From Streptomyces albipurpureus (GTDB lineage: Bacteria; Actinomycetota; Actinomycetes; Streptomycetales; Streptomycetaceae), in contig NZ_JAMQAW010000006.1 of the NCBI RefSeq assembly GCF_023701525.1, positions 62,001-126,000 of the forward strand: a DNA stretch of 64,000 nucleotides. The letters are read 5' to 3'. The notes beneath the pieces were generated by a model, which was not told where the DNA came from, made no database searches, and saw only the letters and a program-made list of their open reading frames with translations. The translations under genes were made by a program, and so were the position numbers. Shown piece after piece: positions 22,113-32,025 of the stretch (the first letter of the stretch is position 1; the number at the start of each line of letters is the position of its first letter).

Positions 22113-23891
22113 CTACTTGACGACGCCCAGGGAGACATAGTCGTAGCGGCCGCTGTACGCCGCCGACGAGTAGGCGTTGGTCAGTCGCGAGCTGCGCCAG
22201 GTGAAGTTCTTCTCGTAGACGAAGGGCATCTGGACGGCGAGGTCCGCCACCGCGTGGTTCATCTGCTGGTAGATGGCGGCGGCCTTGCCGGGGTCGGTCT
22301 CCTTCAGCGCGTCGTCGAAGAATTTGTTGATCTTCGGGTCATTGGTCTCGGAGACGTTGTAGTTGCCGTTCGGGGCGATGAAACGGCCGTCCACCAGCGG
22401 CTGGGAGAAGCCCTGGCCGGTCGGGAAGTCAGGCGCCCAGCCCGTCACGATCAGGCCCAGACCGCGCTTCTTCACCACCGCGGGCGAACCGGTGATGCTG
22501 GCGGACTCCGCTCCGTCGATGGACTCCACCTCGGCCTTGATTCCGACGGCCTGGAGTGACTGCTGGAGCGCCTCGGCGCTCTGCACCTCGCCCGGCTGGT
22601 TGCTGCGGGCGCTGATGGTGGTGGTGAAGCCGCTGGGCTTGCCGCAGGCCTTCAGCGCCGCCTTGGCCTTGGCCTCGTCGGGCTTGCCCTTGCGTGCCAG
22701 GATGCCGTACGGGTCATAGTCGTCCGAGCCCTTGATGGACTTGGGCAGCATATTGGTGGCGAGCTCACCGCCGGCCTCGGGACCGCCGCGCACGGCCTGC
22801 ATCGACGCGTAGTCGGCCGCGTAGATCACGGCCTTGCGGCACTCGATGTTGTCGAACGGCGCGACCTTGGTGGCGATGTCGACATAGCGGATGAAGCTGG
22901 TCTCGATGTTGTCGAGGTTCTCCCGGTGCTCCTTGATCGCCTTGGTGCGGCCGGCCTGACCCATTCCGGTGGCGTTGAGGTCGAGGTCGTACTCGCCCTT
23001 GATCAACAGCTCGTCGATCGCCTCGATGTTGGAGTTGATCGTGACGGTGATCTTGTCCGGGAGAGCGGCCCGGATCGGGTCGGAGCTGCGCTGCCACTTG
23101 TCGTTGCGGACCAGCACCGCCCCCTTCTTGGGGGAGTACGACTGGAACTTGTACGGCCCCGAGGAGAACGGCTTCAGCTGGTACTTGCCCGCCGTGTCCT
23201 TCTCCTTCTTCAACGGGGAGCCGGACGGCATGGCGAGCATCTGCTCGAAGTCGCCGTTGGGGGTGGCCAGATTGAAGACGATGGTCTTGTCGTCCGGTGT
23301 CTGGATCGCCTTCAGTCCGAGCTTGTCCGGGGTGGTGTCCTTGTACGGCCCCTTGTACTCGCCCTTGGGGTCGAGCACCTGGCGCAGATAGCTGGGCCCA
23401 CCGGTGATGACGTCCGTCGCCCAGATGCGCTGGATGCCGTACTTGATGTCCTTGGAGGTGATCGGCGTGCCGTCCTCCCAGTTGACGCCGTCGCGCAACT
23501 GGTAGGTGTAGGTCTTGCCGTCATTGGTGATCTGGGCCTTGCCCTTGGCGAGGTCAGGCACCAGTTCGGCGCTGGCCTGGCCGGGCTTGGGCGTGTAGGA
23601 GATCAGCTGGCGGGCGTAGAAGCGGGAGAAGTCCCAGGCCATGCCGTAGTACTGGCGTTGCGGATCAGTGGAGTCGAAGTCCTGTTTGCCGATGAACTTC
23701 AGCGTTCCCCCCTTCTTGGTGGAGGGGTTGGCGATGCCCTTGGCTCCGGCGTTGTAGCCGGCGCCCTTGCCGTCGCCGCCTTCGTCCTTGGAGCCGCCAC
23801 CGCCGCCGCATGCCGCAGTGGCGGTGAGCGCGGCCACCATGAGCGCCGCGCCAGCGATGCGCTGGGTCCGCGACGAACGTAGGGGTGTCAT
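22113..23891 (-). CDS. Oligopeptide-binding lipoprotein (SBP_bac_5 family)
   Basis: A 592-residue extracytoplasmic solute receptor for the ABC importer. The signal peptide (RIAGAALMVAALTATAAC) ends in a lipobox with Cys28, followed by a Gly/Ser/Asp-rich linker. The mature protein has the family-5 features GTLKFIGKQDFDSTDPQRQYYG, YTYQLRDGVNWEDGTPITSKDIKYGIQRIW and a C-terminal WAPDFPTGQGFSQPLVDGRF region. Unusually for the order, it lies between the two permease genes. Confidence 0.93.
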   Translation of the reverse strand: MTPLRSSRTQRIAGAALMVAALTATAACGGGGGSKDEGGDGKGAGYNAGAKGIANPSTKKGGTLKFIGKQDFDSTDPQRQYYGMAWDFSRFYARQLISYTPKPGQASAELVPDLAKGKAQITNDGKTYTYQLRDGVNWEDGTPITSKDIKYGIQRIWATDVITGGPSYLRQVLDPKGEYKGPYKDTTPDKLGLKAIQTPDDKTIVFNLATPNGDFEQMLAMPSGSPLKKEKDTAGKYQLKPFSSGPYKFQSYSPKKGAVLVRNDKWQRSSDPIRAALPDKITVTINSNIEAIDELLIKGEYDLDLNATGMGQAGRTKAIKEHRENLDNIETSFIRYVDIATKVAPFDNIECRKAVIYAADYASMQAVRGGPEAGGELATNMLPKSIKGSDDYDPYGILARKGKPDEAKAKAALKACGKPSGFTTTISARSNQPGEVQSAEALQQSLQAVGIKAEVESIDGAESASITGSPAVVKKRGLGLIVTGWAPDFPTGQGFSQPLVDGRFIAPNGNYNVSETNDPKINKFFDDALKETDPGKAAAIYQQMNHAVADLAVQMPFVYEKNFTWRSSRLTNAYSSAAYSGRYDYVSLGVVK

Positions 23892-24086
23892 AGTCCTGCA
23901 ACCTCCGGGGTAGGGCGGCCCCCCGCTGCCTGCCGGGGGAACCGTCGGGAGCCGCCTGGCCGCTGTGGCAGGGGCAGTTCAGTTGTCCGCGGGTCCGGCT
24001 GGGGGCCGAAGGCCGTGGGGTGCTTCCCGTTGCTGGTGCCTTCCGTGCGAGGCATCAGCAGAGTCCGGGCTCGGGGAGAGTTCTGG

Positions 24087-25085
24087 TCAGCGGGTGCCCT
24101 TGGGGTCCAGCGCGTCCCGTACGCCGTCCCCGAAGAGGTTGAAGGCCAGTACCGTCACGAAGATCGCCATGCCGGGGACCACCATGAAGGTCGGATCGGC
24201 CTCATAGCTGTCCACCGCCTTGGAGAGCATCTGCCCCCAGGAGGCGGTCGGCGGGCGCACCCCCGCGCCGAGATAGCTGAGCGCGGCCTCGGTGAGGATG
24301 TTGGTGGGGATCATCAGCGTGGTGTAGACGGTGATCGGAGCCACCAGATTGGGCAGCAACTCCTTGAACAGCACATAGCGTCGGCCGGCGCCCAGGCTGC
24401 GGGCGGCCTCGATGTACTCCTTCTCGCGCAGGGAGAGCGTCTGGCCGCGGACGATACGGCCGATGTAGGGCCAGCCGAAGAAGCCGATGACGGCGACCAG
24501 GATCGTGATGCGGACCGTGCTGCCGGTCATGCCGAGCAGATTGTTCGGGAGCACCGAGACCAGGCAGATGATGAAGAGCAGTTGCGGGAAGGCCAGCAAC
24601 ATGTCCATGACGCGGCTGATCAGGGAGTCGACCCAGCCCCCGAAGTAGCCGGCGACGATGCCGAGGACGGTACCGATCAGCACGGCGACCATGGCGGAGA
24701 GGAACGCCACGAGGAGGGAGATCCGTGCGCCGTAGACGATCCGGCTGAAGACATCGCGGCCGTTGTTGGGTTCGACCCCGAGCAGATGCTCCGAGCTGAT
24801 GCCGCCGAAGGAGCCGTAGGGCGTGCCGAACAGCGGGTTGATCTTGTCTTGGTGGAACTGGTTGGGCGGATGCCCGAACAGGCTCACGATCAGCGGGGCG
24901 AAGACCGCGATGAGCACCAGGAAGATGACAACGATGCCGCCCGCGAGGGCGAGCCGATCGCGCTTGAGGCGGGACCAGGCGATCCGCCCGAGCGACCGGC
25001 CCTCGACCTGTTTACCGGCAGCAGTCGCCGTGACATCGGCGGGCGCGTCCGGTTCCGCGCTGGTGCCGTGCAGTGGTGCCGTCAT
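24087..25085 (-). CDS. Oligopeptide ABC importer permease (OppC-type)
   Basis: A 332-residue inner-membrane permease, the first gene of the importer operon. It has a 40-residue cytoplasmic N-terminus, six helices, the OppC-family linker segment GVEPNNGRDVFSRIVYGARISL and the EAA loop LREKEYIEAARSLGAGRRYVLFKELLPN. The 195-base gap to the binding-protein gene holds GC-rich inverted segments but no separate promoter that I can defend. Confidence 0.93.
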   Translation of the reverse strand: MTAPLHGTSAEPDAPADVTATAAGKQVEGRSLGRIAWSRLKRDRLALAGGIVVIFLVLIAVFAPLIVSLFGHPPNQFHQDKINPLFGTPYGSFGGISSEHLLGVEPNNGRDVFSRIVYGARISLLVAFLSAMVAVLIGTVLGIVAGYFGGWVDSLISRVMDMLLAFPQLLFIICLVSVLPNNLLGMTGSTVRITILVAVIGFFGWPYIGRIVRGQTLSLREKEYIEAARSLGAGRRYVLFKELLPNLVAPITVYTTLMIPTNILTEAALSYLGAGVRPPTASWGQMLSKAVDSYEADPTFMVVPGMAIFVTVLAFNLFGDGVRDALDPKGTR

Positions 25086-25890
25086 CGTGGTGGGGACCCC
25101 TCTCGACCGGCGCTGACCGGCCCGTACCCGCCGCGCTAGCGGCTTCGTTCACAACATCTGGTGCGCAGTGGAGCTCGGGCACGGGAAGCGCATATGCAGT
25201 CCTCCGTACGCGAGGGCGAATTTGCCCTTGGAGCGGGAGTCTTCAATGGTCGCGCGATCACCCGCCAGCCCCCATGGGGAATGTTTGCTCAACCGTGATG
25301 CGCTGGGATAGCCCGCTATTCGGACGCCAGCACTGACTGAGCGGTTGATCAATTGCCAGAATTCGGGAGATAGTTGAGATAGATCCCGCCATATGGACAG
25401 AGTGGTCGCAAGGGGATGCACGGGGCGTGAGCGCCCGCGAGAGCGCTTTCAGGGAGGGATCGGAGCACCTTGACGAGAAGAGCGAGAATGGCCGCGATGG
25501 GCGCTTTATCTATGAAATCAAGCCATCAAGGATAGTGAGGTTTGCAAGCGCGATGGAGTCAATCTGGCCTGGCGACCTGCATCTAGAGGTTTTCAGACGC
25601 CCTCAGAGGGGGCGAGATCTCGACAGTCGGCTGTCGGGCCTTGGGACGGCGAGTCGGCGAAGTTGGCTGGATGCCCCAAGGAGGGAGGGCGGTCAACGGC
25701 TGATTCGGCCCCCTTGGTTCTCCAACGCCGCGCACGGGGCCGACGACGACTTAGGGCCAACTTCTGCGATGTAGGGGTTGGTTCCGCTCCCACCCAGGTG
25801 GGGTAGGGGCGCACCGGTGCGTACAGCGGAGAGCCGAGATCGGCGGCAGCGAGGAGCGCGGAACGACTACTCGCCTCCCGCACGGTTGAG
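25086..25890. other. Gene-free stretch upstream of the oligopeptide importer operon
   Basis: About 800 bases without a convincing gene. The segment 25140-25600 is clearly lower in GC than the surrounding genes. Open frames here (for example minus 25149-25421 and plus 25427-25774) lack ribosome binding sites and family-like sequence. The importer promoter must lie here. It could also hold regulatory RNA or remnants of a lost gene; I see no repeat or tRNA. Confidence 0.55.
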
Positions 25891-26679
25891 TCAGCGGGAC
25901 TGGGGCGGGAAGCCGTAGCCGGGCGCTGGCGCGGCACCCCCGGCATGGGCGTCCCGGTCGTAGAACGGCCGGGCATTGGCCCGCAACCACATCGTCACCG
26001 GGTCATACTCATCCGACATCGCCACCGTCGACACCGGCAGCCCCTCGGGCACCGCCGCGATCGACTGCTGCATCATCGCCCGTACCGCGTCCACCGACGT
26101 TCTGCTGGTGTCATAGAGATCGAGCCCGATGGCGAGATACGGAGCGCCCAGCGCAGGCTGGACCCACACCCGGCGCAGCGACCGGATCGGGGTCGTACGG
26201 TGTGCGTTCTGTGCCAGCAGGGCGTAGAAGTGCGGGATCTCGACCGCGGGCTCCGAGAGTCTCAGCGGCCCGGCGGGCATCCGGTCAAGGCCGGTGGCGA
26301 TCCGCCGCAGGTCCGGCCAGGGGACGCCGACGCCACCGCCCGGAGCATGGGGGTTGAGCCAGATTCCCGAGCGATCGGGGTACAGGGCCCGGGCGATGTC
26401 GAGTCCGGTGACGACCTCATGGGCGCGATTCCATCCGGAGACGGCCAACTCCTGGGCGGAGGTGACACAGGGGGCGTACCCGACGCCGTCGATCTCCATC
26501 GTCCCGTACTGAGCGTCCGGGGAGCCGGGGACGCCGTGCCAGAGCAGCATCCAGACCCGGCCGTTCGCCGGGTCGGCCAGCGCCTTCAGCAATGCCTCGT
26601 ACGCGTCGTACCGCCCGGGTGTCACCTGTCGCAGCATGTGCTCGACGTGCCCGGCCGCCGCGGTGCCTGACGCGCTCAC
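25891..26679 (-). CDS. SseB-domain protein 1
   Basis: A 262-residue soluble protein with an N-terminal SseB-like half (MLRQVTPGRYDAYEALLKALADP, then VWMLLW, MEIDGVGYAPCVTSAQEL and IWLNPHAPGGGVGVPW) and a C-terminal SseB half ending in PVTMWLRANARPFYDRDAH. SseB was named for enhanced serine sensitivity in E. coli; its biochemical role is unknown. The gene is followed by a paralogue, and the pair lies close to the serine/glycine genes. Confidence 0.8.
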   Translation of the reverse strand: MSASGTAAAGHVEHMLRQVTPGRYDAYEALLKALADPANGRVWMLLWHGVPGSPDAQYGTMEIDGVGYAPCVTSAQELAVSGWNRAHEVVTGLDIARALYPDRSGIWLNPHAPGGGVGVPWPDLRRIATGLDRMPAGPLRLSEPAVEIPHFYALLAQNAHRTTPIRSLRRVWVQPALGAPYLAIGLDLYDTSRTSVDAVRAMMQQSIAAVPEGLPVSTVAMSDEYDPVTMWLRANARPFYDRDAHAGGAAPAPGYGFPPQSR

Positions 26680-26812
26680 CCTGGTCCCCGCCCCTCATCT
26701 GTGACTGACGATCCGGCACAACCTCCGGATCGGTGGGAGGCGGGGCCATGGGACCAGCTTAATCTGCCCCGCCGACACCGACTTGACGACCGTGGGCGTT
26801 AGTACGTAAGCG

Positions 26813-27595
26813 CTAGTAGTCATCTTGTCGGTAAAACGGGCGCACCCTCTCCAGCATCCAGTCCACGACCGGGTCCCGAGCCGCGTCCAGGAGTACGAGG
26901 TTGACCGGCCATTCCACCTGGATGCGGCCGAGGGCACGGCCCAGGGCATCGAGTGGAGCGCTGTCCGCCGGGTCGAGCACGGGCGTCGCAGAGGCGAGCT
27001 GGACGCCGATGAAGAGGGACGGCGGGTCACCCTCGATGGAGGCGAGCGCCCGACGGGCGGTGAGGACGGCACCGCAGGCATGGAACTCACCGGCTGCCGC
27101 GGTCAGGAAGTCAACCGGGTCCTCCTGCCAGTCGGGTTCGAACAGCCGTACTCGCCCTCCGCTGGCCGAGCCGTCGAGCGGTGAGTGCCCGACCCGGCAG
27201 AGTTCGGCGACCGCGGGCGGCGGGAGGGGCACGCCCACGGCGCCTCCGGGATTGAGCGCGATACCGAGCTGGGGGGGCAGTCCGCGGGCGAAGTCCCGGG
27301 CGGGCGCGACGGTGAAGGACATATGGGTGCCGACGCAGCTCAGGAACTGCTGTTCGGAGCTGAAGACGGGGACATAGGCGCCGCCGTCGATCTCCATCGT
27401 GGGCAGATCGAGGTCGGGACTGTCCGGGGAGCCGCCGTTGGGCAGCGGTACCCAGATGGGGTTTCGGCCAAGGACCTCGACCAGCCTGGCGCCGGCGCCG
27501 GGGACGCCCAAGGAGGCGGTAAGGGTCTCTTCTAGCTCGTTCGCCGGCCAGCCGCCGTCGTACGGGTGCGGGTGTACTTGCTCCGGAATGCTCAT
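26813..27595 (-). CDS. SseB-domain protein 2
   Basis: A 260-residue paralogue of the next gene downstream, with the same layout: N-terminal helix region, MEIDGGAYVPVFSSEQQFL, IALNPGGAVGVPLPP, and a C-terminal half ending in PVVDWMLERVRPFYRQDDY. The last 20 residues align closely with the other copy (WLRANARPFYDRD), showing an old tandem duplication. No signal peptide or membrane segment is present. Its function is not known; it has the same SseB context as its neighbour. Confidence 0.8.
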   Translation of the reverse strand: MSIPEQVHPHPYDGGWPANELEETLTASLGVPGAGARLVEVLGRNPIWVPLPNGGSPDSPDLDLPTMEIDGGAYVPVFSSEQQFLSCVGTHMSFTVAPARDFARGLPPQLGIALNPGGAVGVPLPPPAVAELCRVGHSPLDGSASGGRVRLFEPDWQEDPVDFLTAAAGEFHACGAVLTARRALASIEGDPPSLFIGVQLASATPVLDPADSAPLDALGRALGRIQVEWPVNLVLLDAARDPVVDWMLERVRPFYRQDDY

Positions 27596-27715
27596 CTGGC
27601 GGCTCTCTCCCCGGCTTGGCCGGTCCTCCCACGGCTTGCCCTCAGACCCTAGTGCCGAGCGGAGCCCGCGGGGGCACGGCTCAGAACTGTCCCGCGTTCC
27701 AGGGTGGGACAGCCC

Positions 27716-28411
27716 TTAGGGAAGAAGGGGTGGCTCGGGTGACTCGGTCGCCGCGAAACCCATCCTGGTCAGGGTCGTCGCAGCCGCCCTGTCCAGCAGC
27801 ACCGCCGCTGAGCAGCCGGCGGGGAGCAGTCCGGACTCCGCGTCGGAGATCAACCGGGCGGTCGCACGCCGATGCCGTGCGAAGGCGTATCCCGACACCC
27901 CCCGGCCGCGCTCCCGCTGGCCCTGTCGAGCCACCTTCGGCGCCACATCGAGCAGCACCAGATGCAGGGCGCTGCCCCGGCGGCGCGCCTCCCGGGCCAG
28001 CCAGCGGCGCACCCATGCCTGGGTCCCGCAGTCGTGGACGACCACGCTCTCCCCGGAGCGCAGCGCCCTCCGCAGCCCTACATAGTGCATATAGCGGACG
28101 AAGGGGCGATAGACGGCATAGGGCAGAAAGCGCGGCATCCTGGTGTCCCAGCGGTCCCGGGTGTCCTGGGAGTCGATCCGGCTCGCGCTGGCCGCACGTC
28201 GGATCAAGGTCGACTTGCCGCTTCCGGGCAGTCCGGAAACGACCACCACATCCCCGGCGCCGAAGGTCAGGCTCCGCGGGCTGCGCCCCGCACGGCCCCG
28301 TAGATCCCGCAGTACCGGTGCGATCGCCGCCGCCTGCGTCCGGGCGGGCACCGGTGGCAGGGCGGGCACCCCCGCCGTGGTGGCGTAGGCACTGGAGTGC
28401 TGCAACGTCAT
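27716..28411 (-). CDS. P-loop ATPase/kinase-like protein
   Basis: A 231-residue protein with a clear Walker A motif (VVVVSGLPGSGKSTLIRRA) and downstream features like those of zeta-toxin-like or nucleotide kinases: a DTRDRW segment, SVVVHDCGTQAWVRRWLAREARRRG and LHLVLLDVAPKVARQGQRERGRGVS, an arginine-rich lid. The start is the ATG preceded by GGGAGGG about 4 bases upstream; two further upstream ATGs are open but weaker. The phosphate acceptor is unknown. It is divergent from the riboswitch-gcvT operon. Confidence 0.78.
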   Translation of the reverse strand: MTLQHSSAYATTAGVPALPPVPARTQAAAIAPVLRDLRGRAGRSPRSLTFGAGDVVVVSGLPGSGKSTLIRRAASASRIDSQDTRDRWDTRMPRFLPYAVYRPFVRYMHYVGLRRALRSGESVVVHDCGTQAWVRRWLAREARRRGSALHLVLLDVAPKVARQGQRERGRGVSGYAFARHRRATARLISDAESGLLPAGCSAAVLLDRAAATTLTRMGFAATESPEPPLLP

Positions 28412-28641
28412 TACACCCTCCCCCATGTCAGTCACCACACACTTGCCCATGAAGCGTAAAGAAATGGTAATGGGGAGCAACTTATTTACCGGCTAACCAG
28501 GTCCAAAGACACGGCCACAGATCGGACAATGGCCGAAGAACGCGCATCGGCGTCGGCGGATCAGCGGGGTCCGCGCCCCCCACCGGAGCCTGATGCGTGT
28601 AATGATGTGCCCGCCAACTGCATACCGGCCGTTCGAATCCA
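28412..28641. promoter_or_regulatory. Divergent promoter region, P-loop ATPase and gcv operon
   Basis: About 230 bases between the ATPase start and the first glycine aptamer. It includes an AT-rich patch at 28450-28500 (AAAGAAATGGTAATGG and AACTTATTTACC). Promoters for both directions are expected here. I could not assign a clear -35/-10 pair. Confidence 0.5.
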
Positions 28642-28833
28642 CGCGGGAGAGTCCCGGGCACCATGTGCCGGGCGCCGAAGGAGCAAGTTCCTCCCTTGAA
28701 TCTCTCAGGCCCCGTACCGCGTGTGATGAGGCAGATCTGAAAAGCGAGTCGCCCCGGCGGCTCCACCCAAGGTGCAAGTCATGACCACCTGAGTGCGTGG
28801 TCGTGATGAACCTCTCAGGTTCCGATGACAGAT
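28642..28833 (+). ncRNA. Tandem glycine riboswitch upstream of gcvT
   Basis: Two consecutive glycine aptamers. The first spans 28642-28721, with P1 CGCGG/CCGCG, the GGGAGAG bulge, the core CGCCGAAGGAGCAAG and the closing ATCTCTCAGG. The second spans 28735-28833, with P1 ATCTG/CAGAT, a GAAAAGCGAGTC entry, the variant core CCAAGGTGCAAG and CCTCTCAGG. The 13-base linker is typical of cooperative tandem forms. It ends about 43 bases before the gcvT start, with a GGGGAGG just after it. Glycine should turn expression of the cleavage system on, as shown for S. griseus gcv riboswitches. Confidence 0.93.
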
Positions 28834-28876
28834 GGGGAGGACCGTCCTCGTCGGCCATGCCCTGGGAGTCCCGTCC

Positions 28877-30001
28877 ATGAGCAATACCCCCCGCCTGACA
28901 GCCCTCGATGCCCTGCATCGTTCGCTGGGCGCGACCATGACCGACTTCGCGGGCTGGGACATGCCCCTGCGGTACGCCAGTGAGCGCGACGAGCACAACG
29001 CCGTCCGCACCCGTGCCGGTCTCTTCGACCTCTCGCACATGGGCGAGATCACGGTCACAGGGCCCGAGGCCGCGGCCCTGCTCGACTACGCCCTGGTGGG
29101 GAACATCGGCTCGGTGGCCACGGGCCGCGCCCGCTACACGATGGTCTGCCGCGAGGACGGCGGCATCCTGGACGACCTCATCGTCTACCGCCTCGGGGAC
29201 ACCGAGTACATGGTCGTCGCCAACGCCGGGAACGCCCAGATCGTCCTGGACGCGATCACCGAGCGCGCCGAGGGCTTCGACGCGGTTGTCCGGGACGACC
29301 GCGACGCCTACGCCCTGATCGCCGTCCAGGGCCCGGAGTCCCCGGGCATCCTGAAGTCGGTCACGGACGCGGACCTCGACGGACTCAAGTACTACGCGGG
29401 TCTGCCCGGCACGGTCGCCGGGGTGCCCGCGCTGATCGCCCGGACCGGTTACACCGGCGAGGACGGCTTCGAACTGTTCGTCGAGCCGCGGTACGCCGAG
29501 TCCCTGTGGCGAGCGCTCACCGCGGCGGGCGAGTCCGCGGGCCTGGTTCCCTGCGGTCTGTCGTGTCGGGACACCCTCCGCCTGGAGGCGGGGATGCCGC
29601 TGTACGGGCATGAGCTGACCACCGCGCTCACCCCCTTCGACGCCGGTCTCGGCCGGGTCGTGAAGTTCGAGAAGACCGCCAACGACGGTCGGTTCGTCGG
29701 CCGGGACGCCCTGACCGCGGCCGCCGAACGGGCCGAGAACGCGCCGCCGCGCAAGCTCGTGGGTCTGATCGCCGCGGGCCGACGGGTACCGCGTGCCGGC
29801 ATGTCCGTGGTGGTGGACGGCCAGGTGATCGGCGAGGTCACCTCCGGCGCCCCCTCCCCCACCCTCGGCAAGCCGATCGCCATCGCCTATGTGGACGCCG
29901 CCCATGCCGCGCCCGGCACCGCGGGCGTGGGCGTCGACATCCGCGGTACGCATGAGTCGTACGACGTTGTCGCACTGCCCTTCTACAAGCGTCAGAAGTA
30001 G
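28877..30001 (+). CDS. gcvT: Glycine cleavage system T protein (aminomethyltransferase)
   Basis: GcvT transfers the one-carbon unit from the lipoyl arm of GcvH to tetrahydrofolate and releases ammonia. The 374-residue protein starts at MSNTPRLTALDALHRSLGATMTDFAGWDMPLRY, with TGGGAG about 9 bases upstream. Folate-binding features include FDLSHMGEI and RTGYTGEDGFELFVEP, and the C-terminal domain holds EVTSGAPSPTLGKPIAIAYV. It is first in the riboswitch-controlled gcvT-gcvH-glyA-sdaA run. gcvP and lpd are not in the window. Its last 13 bases are repeated just downstream. Confidence 0.96.
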   Translation: MSNTPRLTALDALHRSLGATMTDFAGWDMPLRYASERDEHNAVRTRAGLFDLSHMGEITVTGPEAAALLDYALVGNIGSVATGRARYTMVCREDGGILDDLIVYRLGDTEYMVVANAGNAQIVLDAITERAEGFDAVVRDDRDAYALIAVQGPESPGILKSVTDADLDGLKYYAGLPGTVAGVPALIARTGYTGEDGFELFVEPRYAESLWRALTAAGESAGLVPCGLSCRDTLRLEAGMPLYGHELTTALTPFDAGLGRVVKFEKTANDGRFVGRDALTAAAERAENAPPRKLVGLIAAGRRVPRAGMSVVVDGQVIGEVTSGAPSPTLGKPIAIAYVDAAHAAPGTAGVGVDIRGTHESYDVVALPFYKRQK

Positions 30002-30030
30002 GGGACCGCGAGCGTCAGAAGTAAGGGACC
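29988..30030. repeat. Tandem duplication of the gcvT 3' end
   Basis: A 20-base unit beginning AGCGTCAGAAGTA and covering the last gcvT codons plus the stop occurs twice (29988-30007 and 30011-30030) with one mismatch and a 23-base period. It looks like a local duplication after the stop codon and leaves the protein intact. Confidence 0.8.
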
Positions 30031-30190
30031 TCACTGCGGTCGCCGGTCAGCCCCGGAGGTCCCCGGTAGGCGTCGCAGTAGCGTCGACAGCAACCTCGGG
30101 AACGCCGTAAGGCATCCAACACATCCGCCGTCGTCTCGGCAGGTGGCCACCCGTTCATCAGCACGTTCCGCGTACAGGAGAATTCTCGAC

Positions 30191-30568
30191 ATGAGCAACC
30201 CCCAGCAGCTGCGCTACAGCAAGGAGCACGAGTGGCTGTCGGCCGCCGAGGACGGCGTGTCGACGGTCGGTATCACCGAGTTCGCGGCCAACGCGCTCGG
30301 CGATGTCGTCTTCGCTCAGCTCCCGGAGGTGGGCGACACCGTCACCGCGGGTGAGACCTGCGGCGAACTGGAGTCGACCAAGTCCGTCAGCGATCTGTAC
30401 TCCCCGGTCTCCGGCGAGGTCACGGAGACCAACCAGAACGTCGTGGACGACCCCTCGCTGGTGAACACCGCCCCCTTCGAGGGCGGCTGGCTGTTCAAGG
30501 TGCGCGTCAGCGGCGAGCAGGACGATCTGCTCTCGGCCGCCGAGTACGCCGACTTCTCCAGCAGCTGA
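30191..30568 (+). CDS. gcvH: Glycine cleavage system H protein
   Basis: GcvH carries the aminomethyl group on a lipoyl-lysine between GcvP, GcvT and dihydrolipoamide dehydrogenase. The 125-residue protein has the family start YSKEHEWL, the lipoylation loop [20 protein letters not shown] with Lys64, and the closing [10 protein letters not shown]. The start ATG is preceded by CAGGAG about 9 bases upstream. It lies 189 bases after gcvT, and glyA follows 71 bases later. Confidence 0.96.
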   Translation: MSNPQQLRYSKEHEWLSAAEDGVSTVGITEFAANALGDVVFAQLPEVGDTVTAGETCGELESTKSVSDLYSPVSGEVTETNQNVVDDPSLVNTAPFEGGWLFKVRVSGEQDDLLSAAEYADFSSS

Positions 30569-30639
30569 TGGTCCCGGCCGACGGTGTCGTCGGCCGGCGC
30601 ACCCAGCCAACCGACCACGACCCCGACAGGGACTTCGAG

Positions 30640-31899
<1,260 letters not shown>

Positions 31900-32025
31900 G
31901 CCCGTCCGTAGTTCGGGGGCACCGCGCACACTGGATCGTGAGCGCGGTGCCCCCATCCGTTCCACCGCGTGATCTGCACCACCCCGGCAGACAACGGCGT
32001 CTACCAGTCGCACTAGGAGTCCAAC

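Noticed and set aside
25149..25774. Two small ORFs in the low-GC stretch upstream of the peptide importer
   Set aside because: Neither has a ribosome binding site, recognisable motif or a codon pattern like the neighbouring genes.
28493..30034. A 513-codon minus-strand ORF covering gcvT and the riboswitch
   Set aside because: It is antisense to a clear gcvT and reads through the glycine riboswitch; its residues are Gly/Asp/Val-rich in the way typical of high-GC shadow frames, with no domain.
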